A stretch of 64,000 nt of DNA, taken from assembly GCA_963989245.1 (NCBI GenBank), contig OZ022351.1:29681890-29745889 (forward strand), written 5' to 3'. Below are positions 53,001-63,800 of this stretch, in pieces (the stretch's first letter is position 1; each line of letters begins with the position of its first letter). The notes beneath the pieces were generated by a model. The model did not search any database and was not told where the DNA came from. It saw only the letters and a list, made by a program, of their open reading frames with translations. Made by a program: the position numbers and the translations under genes. The DNA is from Nansenia antarctica. Its lineage: Eukaryota > Chordata > Actinopteri > Argentiniformes > Microstomatidae.

Positions 53001-53905
53001 TGGTATGACGGATCATAAAGATTTGATACAAGCTTTAATTCATTAATCCATTAAATGCTATCAGAACAATGAATCATTATCTCACATGCCGTTATGTCAC
53101 ATTGTCTACTACTACTAAAAAAGCTGTTTGAATTAGTTCTGGCCAAAGGTTGTGTCATTATGAGTTGATAATAAGGGCATAATATTGCCGCTAAAATGAC
53201 AAAAAAGGAGAAAGACCTACTCGTAGTCGAGCCCTTCAGAATGCTCTTCATCTCGAAGTGTGTCATGCTGCCGTGTGTCCTATAAAAAGGACATACACAC
53301 ATTAAAAAGTATTCCCCACACTGCAAAATGTCTCAAAAACAAGAAAAAAAGCAATAAAATGGGGGATATATTACTTAAAATAAGTTAAACTATCTGCCAA
53401 CAGAACAGGAAAATACCACTTGCCAAGATTTTCTTAAAACAAGTAAGAGACATCTTAAAACGAGTGCCGTCAGACAAAAAACAAGCCTTGATTTAAGATA
53501 TACTTAGATTTACTGTAAGACAATTCTAGTCACGAACTGATGATTTAAACGATGAATCCACTACACGATATGACGATAAACAAATTCTAAAAAGTTCACT
53601 CTCAAGTTTTAAAATGTACAGCACAGACATGAAATAGACACATGTAACATCGACTATGAATCACGAATCATAAATATAATCTATATCACAACGAATACAA
53701 TAAATGCTCAATACAATCCAAAAGCAGGCGGCAGTGTCTTAAGAAGACTATTGATCGTTCATCGTCACATTAAATCAAGCAACATGGAATGCAATCTTTC
53801 ATCATCAGTAATGTAGATCGAATCCTACCCGATGTTTGAAGGGAGGACCGGTGGTGTTGGCGGTTGGTCTTGGTGGTTGGAAAGACTGGACAGCCGAGTC
53901 TGCAT
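43483..53905 (-). CDS. B30.2 (PRY-SPRY) protein with four W-helix exons, complete
   Basis: Not recognised as a named family; TRIM-like in its C-terminal domain only. Exons in transcript order: 53905-53829, 53279-53221, 52219-52071, 51634-51536, 47567-47430, 46583-46419, 45932-45804, 44467-44389, 44015-43483. They join in phase to 475 residues. No RING, B-box or long TRIM coiled coil is present. Residues 1-95 are polar and probably disordered (THGSMTHFEMKSILKGSTT). Residues 96-272, from four consecutive phase-0 exons, each carry an amphipathic segment with a central tryptophan. Exon 6 is extremely rich in Glu and Lys. Residues 299-475 are a PRY-SPRY domain (VTLDPKTNHLWLQLSDD, RHYWEVNLANDGYWRVGL, FYNADNKSHIYTF, YPVFAP), a protein-binding fold. 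The start M1 at 53905 depends on the first exon; M31 at 53266 is an alternative. Confidence 0.85.
44468..45803 (-). other. B30.2 gene intron
   Basis: 1.3 kb. The LINE tail at 45470-45775 ends 28 bases from the next exon. The rest (44470-45465) shows no recognised unit. Confidence 0.65.
45470..45775 (+). mobile_element. LINE 3' tail, unexpanded form
   Basis: 'ctgaagacccatctcttcag', 'aactgctcctcctgagacat' and the end 'aaggcgtctgctaaatgccc'. It carries only two or three of the units that form the 2.2-kb array at 55846. Confidence 0.75.
46203..46351 (-). mobile_element. Diverged tRNA-derived SINE head
   Basis: 'ccttgctcaaggacacctcg', 'ctacctcctgagccactgcc'. It is related to the first SINE family. 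Confidence 0.65.
46670..46860 (-). mobile_element. Reversed retroelement 3' tail
   Basis: 'caagtcaggtttatttctat' and 'gcccaaagtgcttaacagt' followed by A-rich sequence. Confidence 0.55.
47588..48118 (-). repeat. 31-bp minisatellite starting 21 bases from an acceptor
   Basis: The unit is 'gggtcaatatcaccctctgc' plus 'actctcaacaa', about 17 copies. It starts 21 bases upstream (in transcript sense) of the exon beginning at 47567, so the branch-point region of this intron lies in the array. Reading frames through it are repeats. Confidence 0.93.
48225..50049 (+). repeat. Tandemly duplicated composite block with unequal inner arrays
   Basis: A segment (48225-48690: 'tgtatctcttgaat', 'ggactaatagcaaaactgaa', 'tcacttccaacgcc') is followed by an array and then by 'tatcccccatagctgccttt'. 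The same order recurs at 49484-49885, a very short array, and the same end text at 49995-50049. Only the array differs in length. Confidence 0.85.
48690..49427 (+). repeat. 40-48-bp minisatellite with telomere-like words
   Basis: Units read 'ctgactaacactattaacc', 'ctaacccttcctacagcatg' and 'gcatggtc', about 18 copies. They contain TTAACCCTAACCC-like text and a 'ttcctacag' acceptor-like end. Confidence 0.9.
50060..50150 (+). mobile_element. LINE tail end
   Basis: 'cagcgtccttgagtttgaga' and 'aaggcgcttttaaataaaaa' followed by ATT repeats. Confidence 0.6.
50166..50455. mobile_element. MITE with GGGCCAGTTACATAAACA ends
   Basis: The left end is echoed in reverse at the right ('tttatgcatccggcccc'). 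The interior carries inverted words 'agactggtctaag' and 'cttaaagtgagatgtaagtc'. Confidence 0.5.
50480..50610 (+). mobile_element. SINE-like segment (third family, inverted)
   Basis: 'gggacatatcctgcatgtca' to 'gtgggactgccccactcagc'. It mirrors 14880-15040 and 21300-21475. Confidence 0.55.
50620..51535 (-). other. B30.2 gene intron, unique part
   Basis: No repeat or exon recognised, apart from C and CT runs at 51490-51530 directly after the donor. Confidence 0.6.
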
Positions 53906-54585
53906 GTCTGACTTATTTGTTACAGGCTGAAGCTGTTTGATCTTTGGACCGTTTTATGGTTATTGGCGGTGGCGGGAGAGAGGGAGGAGAATGTTTCTAT
54001 GTAAGCACATATAACAACCTGGTTTCCAATCAATCACATGCTTTCCAAGCAGGGGAGAGTGAGAAATGAAGCGATAAGGGGTCACTGCTGCTGGTTATCT
54101 CCTGTAATGACGTACTCAAAGTCAGAGTAAAAGTCAAGTTTATTCATATAGCACATGCTCATACAATAGGGATGAATGTTCATTGGAAAAGGAGAGAGTG
54201 CACACCGCAGAAAGTCTTAGCGAGGTGCTGGCAACAGAGCAAATTCCAATTGAAAGAGATAGAAGTCGCACACTCAGGTTCCAGATGCGAAGAAAAGTGA
54301 TTTATTAAGACAACGGTTTCGGCCGTAGCCTTTGTCAAGTCTAAAATACTATGCTAATGCTACATACAAGCAAATGTGTCGTAGTAAATGGTACACAAAA
54401 CAAGAAAACAAAGCAAGACAGATGATGATGAAAAAAGTGAATTAAAAAGTTTAAGAGAAACAGTGAAAAGGTTTAAGATCAAGAAGATTTAATTAGCTAC
54501 ATGATAAAAGCGCGATTAAACAAGCAAACAGACCTACTTGGTGTATATCTAACAAACATGTCTGACATGTATTCAGACCCCCTCA

Positions 54586-54898
54586 AGACCACCAGGACCA
54601 AGCTCCGGACCTGGGGTGATAGGGCCTTTTCAGCCGCAGCCCCGTCCCTCTGGAAGGCCCTCCCCAACCACATCAGACAGGCCAACACCCTGCCAACATT
54701 TAAACAGGCCCTCAAAACCCACCTCTTCAAGCTCGCCTTCACCAGTTAACCCTCTCCCCCTCCCCTTCCCATGTGTCCCCAGCACTACCTTAATTAGGCC
54801 CCTATACTTTCCTTTTGTTTCTTTTTATTATTACTACTCGATCTTTTCAGTTTGTAAAGCGTCTTTGAGTGTCTAGAAATGCGCTATATAAGTCTAAT

Positions 54899-54935
<37 letters not shown>
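54586..54935 (+). mobile_element. LINE 3' end with ORF2 C-terminus
   Basis: Encodes FSAAAPSLWKALPNHIRQAN and TLPTFKQALKTHLFKLAFTS with a stop, followed by 'gtctagaaatgcgctatata' and an ATT tail. It is the best preserved copy of this tail in the window. Confidence 0.85.
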
Positions 54936-54940
<5 letters not shown>

Positions 54941-55568
54941 TGCGTGACTATGAAGTGATTTATAAACATATAGAGGAAGAGAATAAAATCTATTCTAAAA
55001 CTGGCACCTAATCTTTGAAGCGTTATTACTAGTGTTCAATCCTTACCTAAACTTATTCCAGTGTAATAGTCTTACTTTTGAAGGCAATCTAGAAGGACTT
55101 AAAGGAAGTATTACATACAGTACGTATGTTTGTCTATGCTTTCTAGATAACAACATTCCTCATTCTACTTACATAGAGATTACTTTTACACATTTTCTGT
55201 ACAATTTCCGCACCCAAAATAATTGCCCATATATGTCTTTAGAGTTCATAGTAGAGTCATTTGAGGACGTTTGTTTATTATACTGCACAGTCATCTCTAC
55301 TCATCTCCGCCCTGGTCTTGATGTTATCAGTCTATGAATCACACCTCGATTATAAAGAAACATAAACTGTTGTCTGTTTGGCACGCCCTGATTATACAAA
55401 CAGCCTTGTTTGTTGATCCAGTAACTATTAAAACAGTATATAACTGTATCACCTACAGGCAGTAGATAAACAGTATATAACTGTATCATCAGGCAGCAGA
55501 TAAACAGTGTCTCGTGGTCAAAGGCCTGGATGAACATGTTTTACAATTGCAAATGAAAATGACAAAAA

Positions 55569-55569
<1 letters not shown>

Positions 55570-55656
<87 letters not shown>

Positions 55657-55702
55657 CGTGAGTGTGTGTGCGAGTGTGTGTGTGAGTGTATGTGTGTGTG
55701 TC
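55570..55702. repeat. GT microsatellite
   Basis: (GT)n with TATG and GCGA interruptions. Confidence 0.93.
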
Positions 55703-55809
55703 AAGGTAATAAAGGGTCTCCAGGGTCATCTTGTACTAGACAACCTGAGGATAGCAGTAAAAGTGGAGAATGTACATACATGTTAGATAATGTAGCATTG
55801 CATAATAGA

Positions 55810-58255
55810 CCCATCTCTTCAGGGTACACCTTAACTGCTCCTCCTGAGACATCTACTACCCCCCAGTACTGTGTCTCCTGAGACATCTACTACCCCCCTG
55901 CACTGCGTCTCCTGAGACACCTACTACCCCCCAGCACTGTGTCTCCTGAGACATCTACTACCCCCCTGCACTGCGTCTCCTGAGACATCTACTACCCCCC
56001 AGCACTGTGTCTCCTGAGACATCTACTACCCCCCAGCACTGTGTCTCCTGAGAGATCTACTACCCCCCAGCACTGTGTCTCCTGAGACATCTACTACCCC
56101 CCAGCACTGTGTCTCCTGAGACATCTACTACCCCCCAGCACTGTGTCTCCTGAGACATCTACTACCCCCCAGCACTGTGTCTCCTGAGACATCTACTACC
56201 CCCCCCTGCACTGTGTCTCCTGATACATCTACTACCCCCCAGCACTGTGTCTCCTGAGACATCTACTACCCCCCAGCACTGTGTCTCCTGAGACATCTAC
56301 TACCCCCCAGCACTGTGTCTCCTGAGACATCTACTACCCCCCCAGCACTGTGTCTCCTGAGACATCTACTACCCCCCCAGCACTGTGTCTCCTGAGACAT
56401 CTACTACCCCCCCAGCACTGTGTCTCCTGAGACATCTACTACCCCCCCAGCACTGTGTCTCCTGAGACACCTACTACCCCCCCAGCACTGTGTCTCCTGA
56501 GACATCCACTACCCCCCCCAGCACTGTGTCTCCTGAGACATCTACTACCCCCCAGCACTGTGTCTCATGAGACACCTACTACCCCCCAGCACTGTGTCTC
56601 CTGAGACATCTACTACCCCCCTGCACTGCGTCTCCTGAGACACCTACTACCCCCCAGCACTGTGTCTCCTGAGACATCTACTACCCCCTGTACTGTGTCT
56701 CCTGAGACATCTACTACCCCCCCAGCACTGTGTCTCCTGAGACATCTACTACCCCCCAGCACTGTGTCTCCTGAGACATCTACTACCCCCCTGCACTGTG
56801 TCTCCTGAGACATCTACTACCCCTGCACTGTGTCTCCTGAGACATCTACTACCCCCCCAGCACTGTGTCTCCTGAGACATCTACTACCCCCCAGCACTGT
56901 GTCTCCTGAGACATCTACTACCCCCCTGCACTGTGTCTCCTGAGACATCTACTACCCCCCAGCACTGTGTCTCCTGAGACACCTACTACCCCCCAGCACT
57001 GTGTCTCCTGAGACATCTACTACCCCTGCACTGTGTCTCCTGAGACATCTACTACCCCCCCAGCACTGTGTCTCCTGAGACATCTACTACCCCCCAGCAC
57101 TGCGTCTCCTGAGACACCTGCTTCCCCCCAGCACTGTGTCTCCTGAGACATCTACTACCCCCCAGCACTGTGTCTCCTGAGACATCTACTACCCCCCCAG
57201 CACTGTGTCTCCTGAGACATCTACTACCCCCCCAGCACTGTGTCTCCTGAGACATCTACTACCCCCCAGCACTGTGTCTCCTGAGACATCTACTACCCCC
57301 CCAGCACTGTGTCTCCTGAGACATCTACTACCCCCCCAGCACTGTGTCTCCTGAGACATCTACTACCCCCCTGCACTGTGTCTCATGAGACACCTACTAC
57401 CCCCCAGCACTGTGTCTCCTGAGACATCTACTACCCCCCAGCACTGTGTCTCCTGAGACACCTACTACCCCCCAGCACTGTGTCTCCTGAGACATCTACT
57501 ACCCCCCAGCACTGTGTCTCCTGAGACATCTACTACCCCCCCAGCACTGTGTCTCCTGAGACATCCACTACCCCCCAGCACTGTGTCTCCTGAGACATCT
57601 ACTACCCCCCAGCACTGCGTCTCCTGAGACATATACTACCCCCCAGCACTGTGTCTCCTGAGACATCCACTACCCCCCAGCACTGTGTCTCCTGAGACAT
57701 ATACTACCCCCCAGCACTGTGTCTCCTGAGACATCTACTACCCCCCCCAGCACTGTGTCTCCTGAGACATCCACTACCCCCCCAGCACTGTGTCTCCTGA
57801 GACATCTACTACCCCCCAGCACTGTGTCTCCTGAGACATCTACTACCCCCCAGCACTGTGTCTCCTGAGACATCCACTACCCCCCAGCACTGCGTCTCCT
57901 GAGACATCTACTACCCCCCAGCACTGTGTCTCCTGAGACATCTACTACCCCCCCAGCACTGTGTCTCCTGAGACATCTACTACCCCCAGCACTGTGTCTC
58001 CAGAGACACCTGCTTCCCCCCCTCCCTACTGTTTCTCCTGAGATTTCTACTACCCCCTTGTACTTGTACTGACTATCCAGTGTCTACTATTAAAGAAAAA
58101 GCACGACAACTGCCAATGGCCCCGGGCCTGAGCTAGATTACTTTTCCTGCTATGACTGGTGGATTGATGAATCGCTTGCTTAGTCAAATGTATCAATTGT
58201 AAGTCACTTTGCAATAAGGCGTTTGCTAAATGCTAAGAATGTAATGTAAATGTAA
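55810..58255 (+). repeat. 2.2-kb minisatellite (about 62 units) inside a LINE tail
   Basis: The unit of about 34 bases, 'actaccccccagcactgtgt' plus 'ctcctgagacatct', runs from 55846 to about 58012. Upstream is 'acccatctcttcagggtaca' and downstream 'ggcctgagctagattacttt', which are the two flanks of the unexpanded tail at 45470-45775. So the array grew within that element. Variants (ctgca, cacct, gcgtc) are dispersed. Confidence 0.95.
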
Positions 58256-58296
58256 GGTAAAAGGGCTGAATAAATGACCTGTGTATATGTGGTATA

Positions 58297-58302
<6 letters not shown>

Positions 58303-58339
<37 letters not shown>
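58303..58339. repeat. CA microsatellite
   Basis: (CA)n of about 36 bases. Confidence 0.9.
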
Positions 58340-58341
<2 letters not shown>

Positions 58342-58439
58342 AGACCTGTGTATAGAACCTGTGTAGATATCTGTCTTGTTGCACACACATTCATAGACCT
58401 GTATAGTTTGTAAAGGTTCTGCCTTTTGATTGTCTAACA

Positions 58440-59345
58440 AGGGGGGTTTTATCAATTAGCATTCCTTTGTCCTAGAGAAGCACATGGTCAAGATGGCCTC
58501 CCTACCTGCGACCTGCCCCCTGACCTTTGACCTGAGTGTAACCTATCCCCCTTTTCACACCCCAACCTGTCCTTTGTAAGGTGATAGGACTGTATATGTG
58601 CCTTGTCATAGACTTGTATTAGCATATCACTGGGAGTATAAATGTGTGAGTTTAAGACATCTCTCTCTCTCTTTCACCCTGCAACTCATGGACCAGAGCC
58701 TTCTCTATGACACCAGAGCCCTCTATATGACATCAGAGCCCTCTCTATGACATCAGAGCCCTCTCTATGACACCAGAGCCCTCTCTATGACATTCAGAGC
58801 CCTCTCTATGACATCAGAGCCCCCTCTATGACATCAGAGCTCTCTCTATGACATCAGAGCCCTCTCTATCACATCAGAGCCCTCTCTATGACATCAGAGC
58901 TCTCTCTATGACATCAGAGGCCCTCTCTATTACATCAGAGCCCTCTCTATGACATCAGAGCTCTCTCTATGACATCAGAGCCCTCTGTATCACATCAGAG
59001 CTCTCTCTATGACATCAGAGCTCTCTCTATGACATCAGAGCCCTCTCTATCACATCAGAGCTCTCTCTATGACATCAGAGCCCCCTATATGACATCAGAG
59101 CTCTCTCTATGACACCAGAGCCCTCTCTATGACATCAGAGCCCTCTCTATGACATCAGAGCTCTCTCTATGACATCAGAGCCCCCTCTATGACATCAGAG
59201 CCCTCTCTATCACATCAGAGCCCTCTCTATGACATCAGAGAGGAATGCTGTAACCTCTATGTAACTTTGATTGAATAAATAGTCTATAATAAGTCTCTAT
59301 AGAAGCTTTACTCGTGATCTATTTCAACCAAATCTTAAAATGTCC
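58440..59345 (+). mobile_element. Possible solo LTR-like segment with inner minisatellite
   Basis: There is a TATA-like 'gggagtataaatgtgtgag' at about 58630, then a repeat array, then 'gattgaataaatagtctata' (AATAAA) and an end near 'tgtcctaca'. This order resembles U3-R-U5 of an LTR. No internal retroviral or retrotransposon genes and no second LTR were seen. The assignment is tentative. Confidence 0.4.
58690..59245 (+). repeat. 20-bp minisatellite, about 27 units
   Basis: The unit 'ctctctatgacatcagagcc' with single-base variants. The reverse complement array occurs in a capg intron at 62752-62885. Confidence 0.95.
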
Positions 59346-59931
59346 TACAGTCATCCTCTATGGTCCTGTTTGTTTGTGTTGATTATTGGACATGCATCGT
59401 GCAAACACCGTGATAACAAGCTCATAACATCCCCCTGTTGCAGCACACCCCAACAGTAGCAGCGTGGAGATGAGGTTAGCTTTTACTAGCTTTTACGAGG
59501 GTTATGTAAATATCGCGTGTTGGCAAGTTTTCCAGGAAGAGGTGAAACGATCGAACGGTAACACAGTCAACAGAGAATTACTTTCATAATTTCCATATAG
59601 GAATAGAGAGGAATACAAATCATGTTTGTGATGATAGATGATAGATATCATACCCATATATTAGGGTATCTATGGCATTTGTTGTGTCATTTTCTTTTCT
59701 GTTTATTTCTGATATGTGTCATGCCCCCCCCCCTGTTTTTTTCTTTTTCTTTTCTTTTGTTTGTGTTTTTGTAAAAAATAAAAAATAAAATAAAAATAAG
59801 AACATGCTCTGTAATTGTTCATGGACAATGTACTGCATAAGGAAGTGCAAAACTAGTTTTCTACTAATACCTGGGACAATAACCTCCCCCACGGACACTA
59901 GTTGTTGTTGTTATGTCCTGTTGTGTGCATG

Positions 59932-60206
59932 TCGTGACGTTAGAATTATAAGGTTCTATTTCCATTTTTGTCAAAATTTAGTTTTTTACATAATCTGATC
60001 CATTAGGTGTTTATTAATGCCTGTGTGGTGTTATTTTTAAAATGTTGACATTTTTTAGTTAGTAATTAATAAAATACAAAGGTTCCATCTCACAAAACAT
60101 AATGGAATGTAAAAACGTTGACGCTCAATATCTCTGAACTGCCCTAAACGGAGATAGAACCTTATCATTCTAAACGGAGATAGAACCTTATCATTCTAAG
60201 CTCACG
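59932..60206 (+). mobile_element. CGTGACG-type MITE, copy 6
   Basis: Starts TCGTGACGTTAGAAT, carries two 26-bp units and ends CTAAGCTCACG. Confidence 0.75.
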
Positions 60207-60304
60207 TTGTCTCTATGTGAAATCCACTTATCATATTTGATATACCAGAGGGTTGCCAGGAAGGAAATGAAAACGCGACATATACATTGTTGTTTCAGCT
60301 TCTA

Positions 60305-60310
60305 TTTATT
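60305..60310 (-). terminator. capg: Candidate capg poly(A) signal
   Basis: AATAAA on the minus strand, 551 bases downstream of the capg stop codon. No nearer canonical signal was noted. Confidence 0.45.
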
Positions 60311-60860
60311 TTCCACATCTTCCACATCTTCTACTGCTTCTACAGATATACCTATATATCTGTTATTCTTAAACAAATAAAAAATATCTTACATTTAAAA
60401 AAACAAAAACAATCTATCTTGGGGTCTATGGAATGTTATCTTGGCTTCAAAACCTTCTAAATAGGATCTTCTAAATAGGATCTATTAAAAGAAAACACTA
60501 GTGGGCACTGTTTTTGTCTGGCAGTGCAACGTTTGGAACAGAAACTCAGTGTAACTGGAAGAGACTTGACATGTGTTGTGGTCTCAGTATTATTAATTAA
60601 TTGGACCTACTGTCTTTCCGTAAGTAAGTCCATAACATGACTGAACATTAGTTTTTTTTAAATCTGAGTAGTAGTACAGTACCTTACAAATATATACATA
60701 TTAAAACACATATATAAAAATAAAATAGATATTGCTGATTTTGAGATTGTGTCACACTTCCTGGTGGGAACTGTGAGACATTGACCGTTATATTCCAGGC
60801 TGGTATTTGTTCTGTAACATTTACATGAGACGACTGTATGAGACTGTAGACTTGACAAGT

Positions 60861-63800
60861 TTAGTTCCAGTTTTTAAAGAACTGCTTGAAGATGATCGTC
60901 TCTCTCCCCTGTGGCAGGATCTCCACCTGGAACACAGGACAGAGCTGGATCAGAATCACAATCGCTAATTGCCGCAAGTGAAGTCATGCTTCACTTGTGA
61001 TCAGCCGAGCCATCTTTGTATGTAGTGTCAAACATGCCCTATGTCAAAGAGATGACTTGGGCAGATAGTGATTTTGGAATGTAACAAGCATTCTGATGAG
61101 GCTGATGGCATAGAGGCAATAATACACAGTGAATCAGCAGTGTTAGGAGAGTAGAGTTATATCAATTTGATATCTCAATTTGGCCAAAATATGACTTTTT
61201 GAGGCTAACGCTTTATTCCATCTCACTGTACAAACACACACAGGAGTAAAACTCTTTGCCTTTGGTTTCCTCAACATCGGCATTGCAGCGTCAAGATACG
61301 ATAACAATCACAATAATAATAAAGTAAACAAGTAAAATAAGTAATCCGACAGTAATAAAGTCAAGTAATAAAGTGGTTTTAAGATGATGATGACAGGGTT
61401 GTGGCCAGATGATGATCTGGTGTCTCAGACACATAAAGCGTTTAACGACGCCACGTTTGTGACCTGCAGGTGACCCAATGCATCCCAGTAAAGGAGAATG
61501 ACACAGCGATTTTCCTCGGCAGTCGTCACGTTTATGCAACAATACTTCCGGGTGTATAGATCATCATGATTGACGGTAGGCCCCATGCTGATATAAATCT
61601 AACCACACAGTTTAACAGATAGGTTATGTAAATGTCTACGGTTCTTAACATGCGTGCGTAGAGACAGGTGAATAGAGACAGATTAGAAGGCTGGGTGATT
61701 GATTGATTGCTTGCTCTCTCTCTCTCTCTCTCTCTCTCCAGTCACACTCATTCTCTCTCCCACCCGCTCTAGCTCTCCCACCCCCCCCTCCCTCTCTCTC
61801 TCCCTCCCTCCCTTTCTACCCCCCCCCCCCCCCGTCCCTGTATCTCCCTCTCTCCCTCCCTCCCTCTCTCTCTACCCCTCCCTCCCCCCCCCACTCCCTC
61901 TCCCCCCTCTCTCTCTCCCCCTCCCACCCCTCCCACCCCTCCCTCCGTGACTCACCTGTGTTTTCATCCTGGGGTAGTTCATCTGCTGGATGAAGTCATC
62001 TGCCATCTTCAGCGCCTCCCTCTTCTCCTCGGCGTTCGCTCCGCTACCTGTCAATCAATTAGAAGAGGACGTGTAATTCAATTAGACACCACCTGTGTGT
62101 GTCACTGTAGCATTAAACAAACATTACCATTACCAGGTGTAGGTTTCATGAGGCAGAAATGTCGATGACATCGCGGGTCGACTATTTCCTCACCTTTCCA
62201 GACGAAGATCTTTCCGTTGGCGCCGTTGTCCAGGATGAAGCAGTCGTCTCGCACCAGGAGGTCCTTGGCCGGGCTCTTCTCCGAGACTTTGGTCATGGTC
62301 ATGGAACCTGTGGCGTCAGACACCTGCGAGGGACAAAACTTTGTGGTCATTTTGGTCGTCAAATAGTTGATTTTTAGCTGACAGCTAATTACTGTGTTTT
62401 TTACACTGTAAATGATCTATTAACACAATTTTTTTTATCTTGAAAAAAAGGCACGGCTGTTCTTGTGTTAATCACTTACTGGTGCGATGGTTGATATTCA
62501 TTGTGCAAAAGGTTATTCAGTCATTAGTGCTAAGATAGCTAAGTGGCAGAGTCATGGGAACAGTAGTGTGAGTAAGCGGTCCTGCCCATGTTAATCAGGC
62601 ATCTTCTCTCAGGCTACCTTGTAGAGGGAGGCGGAGTTGAGGACGTCAGCTTTGCTGTCCTCCTCTGGGGTGCTTTCTGCCAGCTCCACCATTGGTCCCA
62701 GCACCTGTCAGTCACACAGGGGGACCAAAAATTATGAAAAATGAATTATGGTTCATAGATGATGTCATAGAGAGGGCTCTGATGTCATAGAGACGGCTCT
62801 GATGTCATAGAGAGGGCTCTGATGTCATAGAGACGGCTCTGATGTCATAGAGAGGGCTCTGATGTCATAGAGAGGGCTCTGGTCCATGAACCGTTTTTTG
62901 CTCTAACAAGTCTACCAACAGATCTTAATTCTGTGACTAGAATACCGGTAGTTTAGCGCAGTGGTTCTCAAACCTCTCCTTGGGGACCCCCAGCCGCTCC
63001 ACATATTTGTTCAAATCATAATCGCTTTGTACTTGGTTAGTTGAATCAGGTGTGCTGGTGGTGGTGGAACAGATCAGATATGTGGAGTGGCTGGCTGGGG
63101 GTCCCAGAGGAGAGAGGTTTGAGAACCACTGGTTTAGCTGGAGAAGGCTTTCTAGAAATGTCTGAATTATACTTTTTGAGCGATAGTTTTCTGTTGTTAG
63201 ATATCAACTGCCAGTTTGTTTTATTTTTTCACCTTGAGCATCTCCGGTGTCTCCTCCCCCTCGTTGATGTCGGTGATGCGGGCTTTCCCGTGCCTCTCCG
63301 TGTCGCGGATCAGACTCGCGATCTCTCGAACCTTCTGCTTCTCAAACATGTTGGCCTGGGAGCCGATCCAGGACACTATTGTCTGGGGGGACGAGATTCA
63401 AACACAAATTAGGTCACAGGAGTGACAGTATAGTATGACCCAAGTCCCCCGTCGCCAGTCTCCCCAAATTCATCTCCCCTGGGGGGGGGGGGACCCACTG
63501 ATCAATCTCTCCTAATTCCTTCCACTTCTTGTGGATCTGAAAGGATACTGTAGGTCAGTGGTTCTCAACCCTCTCCTCAGGGACCCCCAGCCGCTCCACA
63601 TATCTGATCTGTTCCACCACCACCAGCACACCTGATTCAACTAATCAAGTACAAAGCCATTATGGTTTGTACTTGATTAGTTGAATCAGGTGTGCTGGTG
63701 GTGGAACAGATCAAATATGTGGAGCGGCTGGGGGTCCCTGAGGAGAGGTTTGAGAACCACTGCTGTAGGTATCATAAAGAATCTGCGTTATTATGGTTAT

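Larger units (their letters stand above)
53906..60304. other. 6.4-kb region between the B30.2 and capg genes
   Basis: Presumed promoter of the B30.2 gene, then only repeats: reversed tail (54130-54240), LINE fragment (54586-54935), GT tract (55570-55700), 2.2-kb array (55846-58012), LTR-like segment (about 58440-59340) and MITE copy 6. No host exon seen. 54940-55560 is AT-rich without a recognised unit. Confidence 0.65.

Noticed and set aside
55032..55337. 101-codon open frame in AT-rich DNA
   Set aside because: No domain, no exon neighbours, composition of non-coding sequence.
55846..58012. CRISPR-like regular array
   Set aside because: Units follow each other without unique spacers and the organism is a vertebrate; it is a minisatellite.
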